Shown: piece after piece, positions 1-5,715 of the stretch
How positions within the stretch are numbered: the stretch's first letter is position 1
Layout of the letters: the number at the start of each line of letters is the position of its first letter
From: Nocardioidaceae bacterium
Lineage (GTDB): Bacteria > Actinomycetota > Actinomycetes > Propionibacteriales > Nocardioidaceae
Assembly: GCA_020438665.1 (NCBI GenBank)
Contig: JAGQUE010000076.1
Coordinates: forward strand, 1-8,048
Direction: 5' to 3'
DNA: 8,048 nucleotides
Position numbers and translations under genes: made by a program
Notes under the pieces: model-generated
Seen by the model: the letters and a program-made list of their open reading frames with translations, nothing else
Databases searched by the model: none
What the model was told of the DNA's origin: nothing

Positions 1-1
1 C

Positions 2-793
2 TCCAGCGAATACCTCACTCTCGGCAACGAGCAGTTCTCCTCCAGCCGCGGCCGGGTCATCTATGTCCGCCACATGCTCGAGAACTACGGCCCGGACCCG
101 CTGCGCTACTTCATCTGCGCGGCCGGGCCGGAGAGCCAGGACGCCGACTTCACGTGGGCGGAGTTCGTCCAGCGCAACAACTCCGAACTCGTCGCCGGCT
201 GGGGCAACCTGGTCAACCGGACCGCGACGATGATCGCCAAGAACTTCGGTGAGATCCCCGCGTGCGGGGCGCTCGAGCCGGTCGACGAGGCGGTTCTGGA
301 GGCGGTGCGCACCGGCTTCGACACCGTGGGTGACCTCATCGGCCGTCACCGGCAGCGCGCCGCGATCGCCGAGGCGATGCGCGTCGTCGGCGAGGTGAAC
401 AAATATCTCACCGTCACCGAGCCCTACAAGATGAAGGACGACTCGCAGCGCGACCGGCTCGCGACGGTGCTCCACGTGGCCGCCCAGTGCGTGAGCGACT
501 GCAACACGCTGCTGGCGCCGTTCCTGCCGCATGCGGCCAACCGGGTCCACCGGGTGTTCGGCGGCAAGGGCGAGCTCATCCCGATGCCGCGCATCGACCA
601 CGTCGACGACCTCGACCCCGCGGCCGGGACGGGTGCGTCGTCCTATCCGGTGATCACCGGCGACTACACCGCGACGCCGCGATGGGAGTCTCGGCCGGTC
701 ATGGTGGGGGCAGCCGTCGACAAGCCGACCCCGGTCTTCACCAAGCTCGACCCGTCGGTGGTCGACGAGGAGCTCGCCCGGATGGGTGGCTGA
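2..793 (+). CDS. metG: Methionyl-tRNA synthetase, C-terminal part (5' truncated by window edge)
   Basis: This class I aminoacyl-tRNA synthetase charges tRNA-Met with methionine in the cytoplasm. The reading frame is open from base 2, so the start and most of the catalytic Rossmann domain lie upstream; 263 residues remain. Bases 35-49 encode FSSSR, the ATP-binding KMSKS-loop equivalent in many actinobacterial MetRS proteins. It is followed by ENYGPDPLRYF, DADFTWAEF and ELVAGWGNLVNR, the conserved run from the catalytic core into the helical anticodon-binding domain. The protein ends near ELARMGG, right after the helical domain, so there is no C-terminal EMAPII-like tRNA-binding domain, which matches the short form of the family. 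The stop TGA (791-793) lies 6 bases before the next start, so the two genes are probably co-transcribed. The assignment is secure; only the 5' end is missing. Confidence 0.96.
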   Translation, partial: SSEYLTLGNEQFSSSRGRVIYVRHMLENYGPDPLRYFICAAGPESQDADFTWAEFVQRNNSELVAGWGNLVNRTATMIAKNFGEIPACGALEPVDEAVLEAVRTGFDTVGDLIGRHRQRAAIAEAMRVVGEVNKYLTVTEPYKMKDDSQRDRLATVLHVAAQCVSDCNTLLAPFLPHAANRVHRVFGGKGELIPMPRIDHVDDLDPAAGTGASSYPVITGDYTATPRWESRPVMVGAAVDKPTPVFTKLDPSVVDEELARMGG

Positions 794-799
794 CCGGCG

Positions 800-1462
800 A
801 TGCCGAGGATCGCCCTGGTGGGCGAGGACCGGGGCCACCGATCCCACCAGGAGCTCAACGCGCTGCGGCCACTGCTCGACTCAGAGACGACGTGGGTGGC
901 CACGGACTCCGGGACCGACCTGGCCGCCTTCGACGGGATCTGGCTGGTGCCCGGTTCGCCGTACGCCGACGACGAGGCGGCCTACCGTGCGGTGACCCAC
1001 GCGCGGCTCATGGGAACGCCGTTCCTTGGCACGTGTGGCGGGATGCAGTACGCCGTCGTCGAGCTCGCGCGCAGCCTTCTGGGTCGGTCCGCGACGCACG
1101 CCGAGTCCGACGGTGAGGGCCCCGACAACGCGGTCACGCCGCTGGCCTGCGCCCTGCAGGGTGCGGAACGAGCCGTGGTGCCGGTCGCCGGGACCCGGTT
1201 CGCGACGCTCGTGAGCGAGCCGTTCCAGGGCATGCACTTCTGCAGCTATGCCCCCACGCCGGAGGTCGTGGCCGCCCTCACGGCCACCGGCGCCGTCGAG
1301 GTCGGCGCCACGGCGGACGACGCCGGGGCCGAGGTGCTCACCCTGCTCGACCACCCGTTCTTCGTGCTTTCGCTCTTCCAGCCCCATGTGGGCACCCTGG
1401 CCGGCGCTCCCGTCCACCCCCTGGTGACAGCGTTCGTCGAGGCCGTCCACCGCGTCTCCTGA
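800..1462 (+). CDS. CTP synthase C-terminal-region-related protein, class I glutamine amidotransferase-like
   Basis: A 220-residue stand-alone protein with the class I glutamine amidotransferase fold, closest in pattern to the C-terminal domain of CTP synthase but without the synthase domain. Residues 46-54 contain the strand and loop LVPGSPY. The nucleophile elbow is GTCGGMQ (77-83) with Cys79. The C-terminal segment FFVLSLFQPHVG (187-198) aligns with the usual QFHPE motif, but the catalytic His position is Gln194 and the Glu position is His196. As I recall, the family annotated 'CTP synthase C-terminal region-related (seleno)protein' also has FQPE there, so loss of the His looks like a family trait while His196 may be particular to this copy. 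Ordinary glutaminase activity is therefore doubtful and the true reaction is unknown. ATG at 800 follows the metG stop by 6 bases with no clear Shine-Dalgarno sequence, suggesting coupling. Its stop is 4 bases from the convergent ATL stop. Confidence 0.85.
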   Translation: MPRIALVGEDRGHRSHQELNALRPLLDSETTWVATDSGTDLAAFDGIWLVPGSPYADDEAAYRAVTHARLMGTPFLGTCGGMQYAVVELARSLLGRSATHAESDGEGPDNAVTPLACALQGAERAVVPVAGTRFATLVSEPFQGMHFCSYAPTPEVVAALTATGAVEVGATADDAGAEVLTLLDHPFFVLSLFQPHVGTLAGAPVHPLVTAFVEAVHRVS

Positions 1463-1466
1463 CGGA

Positions 1467-1829
1467 TCAGGTCGGGGAGGGGGCGTCGTCCACGGGCGCC
1501 AGGTGGGCGCTCGCGCGCTCGACGTCACGGGCCAGCCGCACCAGGTCGGCGCGGTGCTGGGTGATCCGACAGCCGACGCCGTTGGGCTTCCACGTGATGC
1601 CCTCGTCTGCCCAGTGGGCGCGAGCCTCGTCGGCCAGGTGGGCAGGAAGGTCGCCGGAGGCGTTGGTCACCCGCCACCAGGTGACGTTGCCGCCATAGAG
1701 CGACATCACCCGTCCGACGAGTCGTGGCCCGATGCCGACCAGCTCCGCGAGGTCGCCGTACGACACCACGCGCCCTCGCGGCACCTGCTCGACCGCGACG
1801 AGCACCCGCTCGACGAGCAGGTCATCCAT
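1467..1829 (-). CDS. Alkyltransferase-like (ATL/MGMT-fold) DNA-binding protein
   Basis: A 120-residue protein with the DNA-binding fold of O6-methylguanine-DNA methyltransferase. The N-terminal part RVLVAVEQVPRGRVVSYGDLA (8-28) is the typical helix-turn-helix entry with a nucleotide-flipping Tyr24, and GRVM (39-42) carries the likely Arg finger, Arg40. The active-site motif PCHRV of true methyltransferases is replaced here by TWWRV (50-54), so the reactive Cys is Trp51. This is the mark of ATL proteins, which bind O6-alkylguanine without repairing it directly and pass the lesion to nucleotide excision repair. Length (about 100-120 residues) fits. ATG at 1829-1827 was chosen because MDDLLVERV begins exactly at the domain; longer forms would read through the overlapping membrane-protein gene in another frame. 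It overlaps that upstream gene by 8 bases (ATGGATGA), so translational coupling is likely. Confidence 0.9.
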   Translation of the reverse strand: MDDLLVERVLVAVEQVPRGRVVSYGDLAELVGIGPRLVGRVMSLYGGNVTWWRVTNASGDLPAHLADEARAHWADEGITWKPNGVGCRITQHRADLVRLARDVERASAHLAPVDDAPSPT

Positions 1830-2169
1830 CGGCGTTCGCGAGCGTGCGCACGAAGGGCAGCGCTGCCAGGGCGTGGACAGCGGCGGCGATGGCCGCCAGC
1901 AGCACCGCGGCGACCGGGTGACCCGCCACCCACAGCCCGAACGCCGCCAGGCCGAAGACCAGGACCTTGACGACGGGGCGTACGACGGGTGAGCCCCAGG
2001 GTGCGCGGGGCGAGGCGAACAGGCCCCAGACGACCACGACCGCGCCGGCGGCCACGAGGCCGAGCCACCAGCCGGCCTGCCAACGGCCCCACAGGGCGGC
2101 CGCGGCCACCGCCGCGAGCTCGAGGGCGAACACGGTTGCGAGGACGAGCCAGCCAAGGGTCCGGGTCAC
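1822..2169 (-). CDS. DUF2568/YrdB-like four-helix membrane protein
   Basis: A small, very hydrophobic protein (115 residues from GTG 2169-2167) with four predicted membrane segments at about residues 5-27, 34-52, 66-83 and 86-108. The pattern FALELAAVAAAALWG, then VVWGLFASPRAP, then LVFGLAAFGLWVAGHPVAAVLLA matches the YrdB/DUF2568 family as I know it: an early Glu in the first helix, a W-G-x-F-x-x-P-R-A-P turn after the second, and a central GHP between the third and fourth. The biochemical function of that family is unknown. GTG 2169 is preferred over GTG 2220 because the longer form would overlap the divergent esterase start and add a charged, non-membrane extension. The stop overlaps the ATL start by 8 bases. 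It may simply be co-expressed with ATL rather than work with it. Confidence 0.8.
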   Translation of the reverse strand: MTRTLGWLVLATVFALELAAVAAAALWGRWQAGWWLGLVAAGAVVVVWGLFASPRAPWGSPVVRPVVKVLVFGLAAFGLWVAGHPVAAVLLAAIAAAVHALAALPFVRTLANADG

Positions 2170-2176
2170 GCGGTCG

Positions 2177-2182
2177 AGTCTG
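2177..2182 (-). promoter_or_regulatory. Possible -10 element for the membrane protein-ATL pair
   Basis: On the minus strand the hexamer CAGACT fits the loose actinobacterial -10 pattern (nAnnnT). It ends 7 bases before GTG 2169, the spacing expected if transcription starts at the start codon (leaderless mRNA). No TTGAC-like -35 is visible. This is inference from position and a weak consensus only. Confidence 0.3.
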
Positions 2183-2201
2183 GCATGTTCGGCAGCGGCC
2201 C

Positions 2202-2207
2202 TAGGGT
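2202..2207 (+). promoter_or_regulatory. Probable -10 element (TAGGGT) for the esterase, leaderless
   Basis: TAGGGT matches the TAnnnT -10 consensus and ends 6 bases before ATG 2214, so transcription would begin at or next to the start codon. There is no purine-rich Shine-Dalgarno sequence before this ATG, which supports a leaderless mRNA. A -35 would fall about 2178-2184, on top of the -10 candidate of the divergent gene; no good match is seen there. Confidence 0.5.
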
Positions 2208-2213
2208 GTCGCC

Positions 2214-3131
2214 ATGGCACTCCACCCTCAGGCCGCCGCCGCCGTCGCGCTGTCGGCCGACGCGACGCCCAACGTGGACCTCACCCTCGACCAGATCGAT
2301 GCGCAGCGCACCGCGGCGCGAGCCGAAGCGGCCCAGGAGCCGCGCGAGGACGTGGCAGAGGTCCGTGACGTCGACGCGGGCGGCGTGGTCGGCCGCCTCT
2401 ATCGACCGGTCGGCGCCGGGTCGGGCGCTCTGCTCTATGCGCACGGTGGCGGCTTCGTGTTCGGCGACCGCCACACCCACGACGCCCAGTCCCGGCGGCT
2501 GGCAAACCGGCTCGGGCGCGCGGTGCTGGCCGTGGACTACCGGCGGCCGCCCGAGGCCTCGTTCCCCGCGGCCCACGACGACGTGACGTCGGCGGGGCGC
2601 TGGCTGGCCGCCCACGCACGCGAGCTGGGGCTGGACCCCGAGGACCTGGCCGTGCTGGGCGACAGCGCCGGCGCGAGCCTCGCCCTGGTGGCGGCCCTGC
2701 GCGATCCCGGCCTCTATGCCGCCGCCGTCCTGGTCTATCCGTTCATCGACCCACGGCTGCGCGGGGCCTCGTTCGAGACCGAGGGCGCTCACGGCTTCAG
2801 CCGGGCCGAGGCGGACTGGTTCTGGCGCACCTACGCCGGCGACGGGGACCGCCACCGCGAGCTGCTGACCGACCCGGACTTCTGCCCGCTGGACGCGCCG
2901 GACCTGGGGACGCTCCCACCGACCCAGGTGCTGGTGGCCGAGCACGACATCCTGCGCGACGAGGCACTGCTGCTGGCCGAGCGCATCGCTGGCTGCGGTG
3001 CCTCGGTCGCGACCATGACCTATCCCGGCATGATCCACGGGTTCTGGCGCCACCCGGCGGTCTTCGACGCAGCCGAGACGGCCTACGCCGACACCGCGGC
3101 GTTCCTGTCCAGTCTCGATCCACAGCCCTGA
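2214..3131 (+). CDS. Alpha/beta hydrolase, hormone-sensitive-lipase-type esterase
   Basis: A 305-residue serine esterase of the HSL (bacterial family IV) group, expected to hydrolyse carboxyl esters of short or medium acyl chains. The oxyanion-hole motif is HGGGF (77-81). The nucleophile elbow is GDSAG (149-153) with Ser151. The acid of the triad is Asp245 in VAEHDILRDE, and the base is His275 in GMIHGFW. VDYRRPPEASFPAAHDD (108-123) is the usual family segment preceding the elbow. Residues 1-50 form the N-terminal cap typical of the family. No signal peptide or membrane segment is seen, so it should be cytoplasmic. It is transcribed divergently from the DUF2568-ATL pair across 44 bases and convergently with the Eis-like gene, with a shared hairpin at its stop codon. 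The natural substrate cannot be told from sequence. Confidence 0.92.
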   Translation: MALHPQAAAAVALSADATPNVDLTLDQIDAQRTAARAEAAQEPREDVAEVRDVDAGGVVGRLYRPVGAGSGALLYAHGGGFVFGDRHTHDAQSRRLANRLGRAVLAVDYRRPPEASFPAAHDDVTSAGRWLAAHARELGLDPEDLAVLGDSAGASLALVAALRDPGLYAAAVLVYPFIDPRLRGASFETEGAHGFSRAEADWFWRTYAGDGDRHRELLTDPDFCPLDAPDLGTLPPTQVLVAEHDILRDEALLLAERIAGCGASVATMTYPGMIHGFWRHPAVFDAAETAYADTAAFLSSLDPQP

Positions 3132-3185
3132 GTTAGTACGGAAGGCAGCCAGCCGGCTCGGAGGCCCAGCCTTCCGTACTAACTC
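3130..3185. terminator. Perfect 17-bp inverted repeat between convergent genes, likely bidirectional terminator
   Basis: Bases 3130-3146 (GAGTTAGTACGGAAGGC) and 3169-3185 are exact reverse complements over 17 bp, with a 22-base loop that itself contains the palindrome AGCCGGCT (3151-3158). The stem starts inside the esterase stop codon (TGA 3129-3131) and lies 31 bases beyond the stop of the convergent Eis-like gene. Position and symmetry suit a terminator for both strands. There is no T-tract on either side, so it would be of the non-canonical kind common in actinobacteria, or an mRNA 3' stabiliser. A protein-binding site or small repeat element remains possible. Confidence 0.65.
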
Positions 3186-3216
3186 CAGGTTGTGGACGAC
3201 GCAGTGGTGCCCGGGC

Positions 3217-4503
3217 TCAGAAGCCGGGTGACGGCCACGGCGCGACGTCGAGCCGCATCGCACGCCACAGCTCGCTGACCGCTCCTGGCCGCTCCTCGGC
3301 GACGACACCGGCGCGGTGCATCGCGGCCAGGTTGCCCCAGCCGAGCCAGGCCGAGCCCAGGTGGGCCACCCCCAGCCGTACCTCGACAGGGTCGGTGGTG
3401 CGCGTGGCCCGGGCCTCCCCACCGGCGACGGACAGCCGCCACGCACCCTCGTTGTCGGGAAGGAGGTCGTCGGTCACGTCGACGACCACGTCGCAGGACC
3501 CTTCATAGCCGCGCGCGGCCAGGGCAGCGGGCAGGTCGACCAGGCGGATCCAGATGTTGTCGTAGGGGTGGGCGTCACTGACCCCGCGAGGCCCGGGCAG
3601 CCAGTGCCAGAGCGCGTCGTCGGCGCCGATGGTCTTGAGGGTCACCGTGGCCATCAGGTCGAAGTCGACGAGCCTGCGCACCAGGGCCAGCCGCGCGGCG
3701 GGGCTGCCGGTCAGCATCTCGGTCTCGAGCTCGCCACCCGGCCTGGCGTCCTCCCACTTGTGCTTGCGTCGGAACAGGACATAGCCGACATCGACCCCGT
3801 CGAGCTGGGCGAAGAGCGCACGCCACGCCTCCCGGTCACGCAGTTCGCTGGGTTCGAGGTGGGTCCAGCGCCGATAGACCCCCTCCAGGAACACCAGCGT
3901 TCCAGTCTCCCGGGCGCCCACGCGGAGGTCGCAGGCGCGGATCCGGTCGGCCATCCCCGCGTCGGTGATCGTCGCCATCCGCGTCGTGATCCGGGCAGCC
4001 TCAGCGTCCAGGTGGGGCGCGGTCAGGGTCGTGCCTCGGCCCAGCTTGAGCTGGAACTCCAAGCCGGCGAGCCCATAGCCGTAGCGGCCATAGATCTCGG
4101 TCTCGCTAGCGTGCAACGCAGAGACGACCACACCCTCCGCGCGGGTCTGTTCCAGGTGATGGCGCATCATCGCGCGCAGCACGCCCTGGCGCCGGTGGTC
4201 CGGATGTACGCCGACATAGGTGAGCCCGGCGACGGGGACCTGGCGGACGTCCCCCCGACTCCCGGGGGCCGACAGCACCAGCGGGCGTACGCCATAGACA
4301 CCGGCGTAGGTCGACGGGTCGGCGCCCTCGACCTCCGCGGCGAACCGCTGGTCGGGAGGCAGACCCTCCAGCGCGGCAGCCACCGGCTCGGTGTTCTCCT
4401 CGCCGAACCACACGATGTCGTCGGTGGCCCGGTATCGCTCGTCGTCGGTGGCGAGCGCGACCCGGATGTCGAGCGCGCCCTGTGCGGTGTCGTGGTCGGA
4501 CAT
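3217..4503 (-). CDS. Eis-family GNAT N-acetyltransferase
   Basis: A 428-residue acetyltransferase resembling mycobacterial Eis, which moves acetyl groups from acetyl-CoA to amines such as aminoglycosides or lysine side chains. Residues 1-155 form the first GNAT region; VGVHPDHRRQGVLRAMM (97-113) is the acetyl-CoA pyrophosphate loop (R-R-Q-G-V-L). IYGRYGYG (137-144) contains Tyr138, which lines up with the general acid Tyr126 of M. tuberculosis Eis. The middle holds the second GNAT-like domain, and about 315-428 the sterol-carrier-like C-terminal domain. The last residue is Phe428; in Eis the terminal Phe402 carboxylate serves as the base, so the architecture appears intact to the end. Eis itself is about 400 residues. 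ATG 4503 was chosen over in-frame ATGs at 4527 and 4578 because the family starts just before DIRVA and a -10-like hexamer sits 6 bases upstream. Whether it modifies aminoglycosides is not shown by sequence. Confidence 0.88.
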   Translation of the reverse strand: MSDHDTAQGALDIRVALATDDERYRATDDIVWFGEENTEPVAAALEGLPPDQRFAAEVEGADPSTYAGVYGVRPLVLSAPGSRGDVRQVPVAGLTYVGVHPDHRRQGVLRAMMRHHLEQTRAEGVVVSALHASETEIYGRYGYGLAGLEFQLKLGRGTTLTAPHLDAEAARITTRMATITDAGMADRIRACDLRVGARETGTLVFLEGVYRRWTHLEPSELRDREAWRALFAQLDGVDVGYVLFRRKHKWEDARPGGELETEMLTGSPAARLALVRRLVDFDLMATVTLKTIGADDALWHWLPGPRGVSDAHPYDNIWIRLVDLPAALAARGYEGSCDVVVDVTDDLLPDNEGAWRLSVAGGEARATRTTDPVEVRLGVAHLGSAWLGWGNLAAMHRAGVVAEERPGAVSELWRAMRLDVAPWPSPGF

Positions 4504-4509
4504 GACCCC

Positions 4510-4515
4510 ATCGTG
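4510..4515 (-). promoter_or_regulatory. Possible -10 element for the Eis-like gene, leaderless
   Basis: On the minus strand CACGAT (nAnnnT pattern) ends 6 bases before ATG 4503, the same spacing as before the esterase and rpiB. No Shine-Dalgarno sequence of normal spacing is present apart from a run of four G. The divergent gap to the PfpI-like gene (4504-4625) holds this site, the ribosome binding site at 4612-4617 and nothing else I can identify. Confidence 0.35.
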
Positions 4516-4611
4516 GCGGCTCGCCATGCCGGGTCTCCACCGGATTAGCCGGCCGACCCGAATGCCGCCTCCCGTCACGGGTACCGCAGAGGCTCATGGC
4601 ACCCGACCAAC

Positions 4612-4617
4612 GAGGAG
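4612..4617 (+). promoter_or_regulatory. Strong ribosome binding site GAGGAG that sets the PfpI-like start
   Basis: GAGGAG lies 8 bases before ATG 4626. This supports 4626 rather than the in-frame ATG at 4596, which lies upstream of the site. It is one of only two clear Shine-Dalgarno sequences among the starts in this window. Confidence 0.75.
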
Positions 4618-4625
4618 ACACGACC

Positions 4626-5165
4626 ATGGCACAACTCGACGGCAAGCGCATTGCCTTCATCGTGGCTCAGGAGGGCATCGAGCAGGTCGAGCTGACCTCG
4701 CCCTGGGAGGCGGTCAAGAATGCCGGCGGCGAGCCGGTCCTCATCTCCCAGGAGCCCGGTGAGGTGCAGGCGTTCAACCACCTCGACAAGGCCGACACCT
4801 TCACGGTCGATGCGGTCATCGGAGCGGTCGAGCCTGCCGAGTTCGACGGGCTCGTCATGCCCGGCGGCGTCGCCAACCCCGACCGGCTGCGGATGGACGA
4901 GACCGCGGTGACCTTCGTGCGGGAGTTCGTCGGGTCGGGTCGGCCCGTGGCGGCGATCTGCCACGCGCCGTGGACCCTGGCCGAGGCCGGCTGCGTGGAG
5001 GGGCGGCGGCTGACCTCATGGCCGAGCCTGCAGACCGATCTGCGCAACGCCGGAGCAGCCTGGGAGGACAGCGAGTGCGTGGTCGACGGCAATCTGGTCA
5101 CCAGCCGCAACCCCGACGACCTGCCGGCGTTCAACGAGGCGCTCCTCACGGCGTTCGGGGCGTGA
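4626..5165 (+). CDS. PfpI/DJ-1 family protein (type 1 glutamine amidotransferase-like)
   Basis: A 179-residue cytoplasmic protein of the PfpI branch of the DJ-1 superfamily, whose members are described as proteases, glyoxalase/deglycase-like enzymes or stress proteins. GKRIAFIVAQEGIEQVEL (6-23) is the first strand and loop, with Glu19 in the place of the conserved acidic residue that contacts the nucleophile. FDGLVMPGG (73-81) is the typical second motif. The nucleophile elbow is AAICHAPWTLAEAG (109-122) with Cys112 followed by His113, the PfpI-type pair. RNPDDLPAFN (161-170) is the usual C-terminal segment before the last helix. Length fits the 165-190 residue family. The start follows a strong GAGGAG site. 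It stands alone: divergent from the Eis-like gene and 43 bases before rpiB. The substrate is unknown. Confidence 0.92.
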   Translation: MAQLDGKRIAFIVAQEGIEQVELTSPWEAVKNAGGEPVLISQEPGEVQAFNHLDKADTFTVDAVIGAVEPAEFDGLVMPGGVANPDRLRMDETAVTFVREFVGSGRPVAAICHAPWTLAEAGCVEGRRLTSWPSLQTDLRNAGAAWEDSECVVDGNLVTSRNPDDLPAFNEALLTAFGA

Positions 5166-5196
5166 TCGGGTCCAGGCGCCGCTGACACGCGTCTGG

Positions 5197-5202
5197 GACA
5201 CT
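5197..5202 (+). promoter_or_regulatory. Possible -10 element (GACACT) for rpiB-nei2, leaderless
   Basis: GACACT (nAnnnT) ends 6 bases before ATG 5209, with no Shine-Dalgarno sequence in between. It could give a leaderless rpiB transcript. A CTGACA at 5182-5187 looks like a -35 but is only 9 bases away, too close to work with this -10. The evidence is positional and weak. Confidence 0.35.
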
Positions 5203-5208
5203 TCCCGC

Positions 5209-5715
5209 ATGCGCGTTCACGTCGGCTCCGACCATGCGGGCCTGGAGCTCAAGGACCACCTGATCGGCTGGCTTGCCGACAACGGCTATGAGCCGGTCGA
5301 CCACGGCCCCTTCGTCTATGACGCCCTCGACGACTACCCGGTGTTCTGCCTGCGCGCCGCCGAGGGCGTGGCCGAGGACCAGGCCGCCGGTGTGGCAGCC
5401 CTCGGCGTCGTCATCGGCGGCTCCGGCAACGGCGAGCAGATGGCGGCCAACAAGGTCGTCGGCATCCGGTGCGCGCTGGCGTGGTCGGAGGAGACCGCCG
5501 TCCTGGCGCGGGAGCACAACGACGCCAACGTCGTGTCGGTCGGCGGGCGGATGCACAGCGTGGCGGACATGACACACTTCATCGAGGTCTTCTTGTCCAC
5601 CCCGTTCAGCAACGACGAGCGCCACGTCCGGCGCATCGGGCAGATGTCGGCCTATGAGGGCACCCACGTCCTGCCGCCCTTGCCGTCGTCGGTGCAACGT
5701 GGCGGCGATGCCTGA
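5209..5715 (+). CDS. rpiB: Ribose-5-phosphate isomerase B
   Basis: Interconverts ribose 5-phosphate and ribulose 5-phosphate in the non-oxidative pentose phosphate pathway, in the cytoplasm. The 168-residue length fits RpiB/LacAB. The N terminus MRVHVGSDHAGLELK holds the Asp8-His9 substrate-binding pair in the GSDHAG motif. GGSGNGEQMAANK (70-82) is the catalytic loop; Glu76 is the base, as in mycobacterial RpiB, in place of the Cys used by the E. coli enzyme. REHNDANVVSVGGR (101-114) is the second phosphate/substrate motif with His103 and Asn104. FSNDERHVRRIGQM (133-146) near the C terminus contains the family's phosphate-binding Arg residues. Its stop overlaps the nei2 start by 8 bases (ATGCCTGA), so the two are very likely one operon. 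The same pair is adjacent in M. tuberculosis, as I recall. Confidence 0.95.
   Translation: MRVHVGSDHAGLELKDHLIGWLADNGYEPVDHGPFVYDALDDYPVFCLRAAEGVAEDQAAGVAALGVVIGGSGNGEQMAANKVVGIRCALAWSEETAVLAREHNDANVVSVGGRMHSVADMTHFIEVFLSTPFSNDERHVRRIGQMSAYEGTHVLPPLPSSVQRGGDA

Noticed and set aside
1034..1036. A possible selenocysteine codon in the amidotransferase-like protein, since the family has selenoprotein members
   Set aside because: The codon for residue 79 is TGT (Cys), not TGA, so no recoding is needed.
2166..3446. A 426-codon open frame on the minus strand across the esterase and the end of the Eis-like gene
   Set aside because: It crosses the terminator-like hairpin and two real genes in shadow frames and has no domain features.
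3316..4548. A long open frame (410 codons) on the plus strand opposite the Eis-like gene
   Set aside because: It mirrors the minus-strand Eis gene, whose motifs are unmistakable. The plus-strand translation is rich in Gly, Arg, His and Asp with no recognisable domain, as expected of antisense frames in very GC-rich DNA.
4579..4584. GGGTAC as a SigB/SigF-type -10 element before the PfpI-like gene
   Set aside because: No GTTT-type -35 lies 15-17 bases upstream, so a stress-sigma promoter is not supported.
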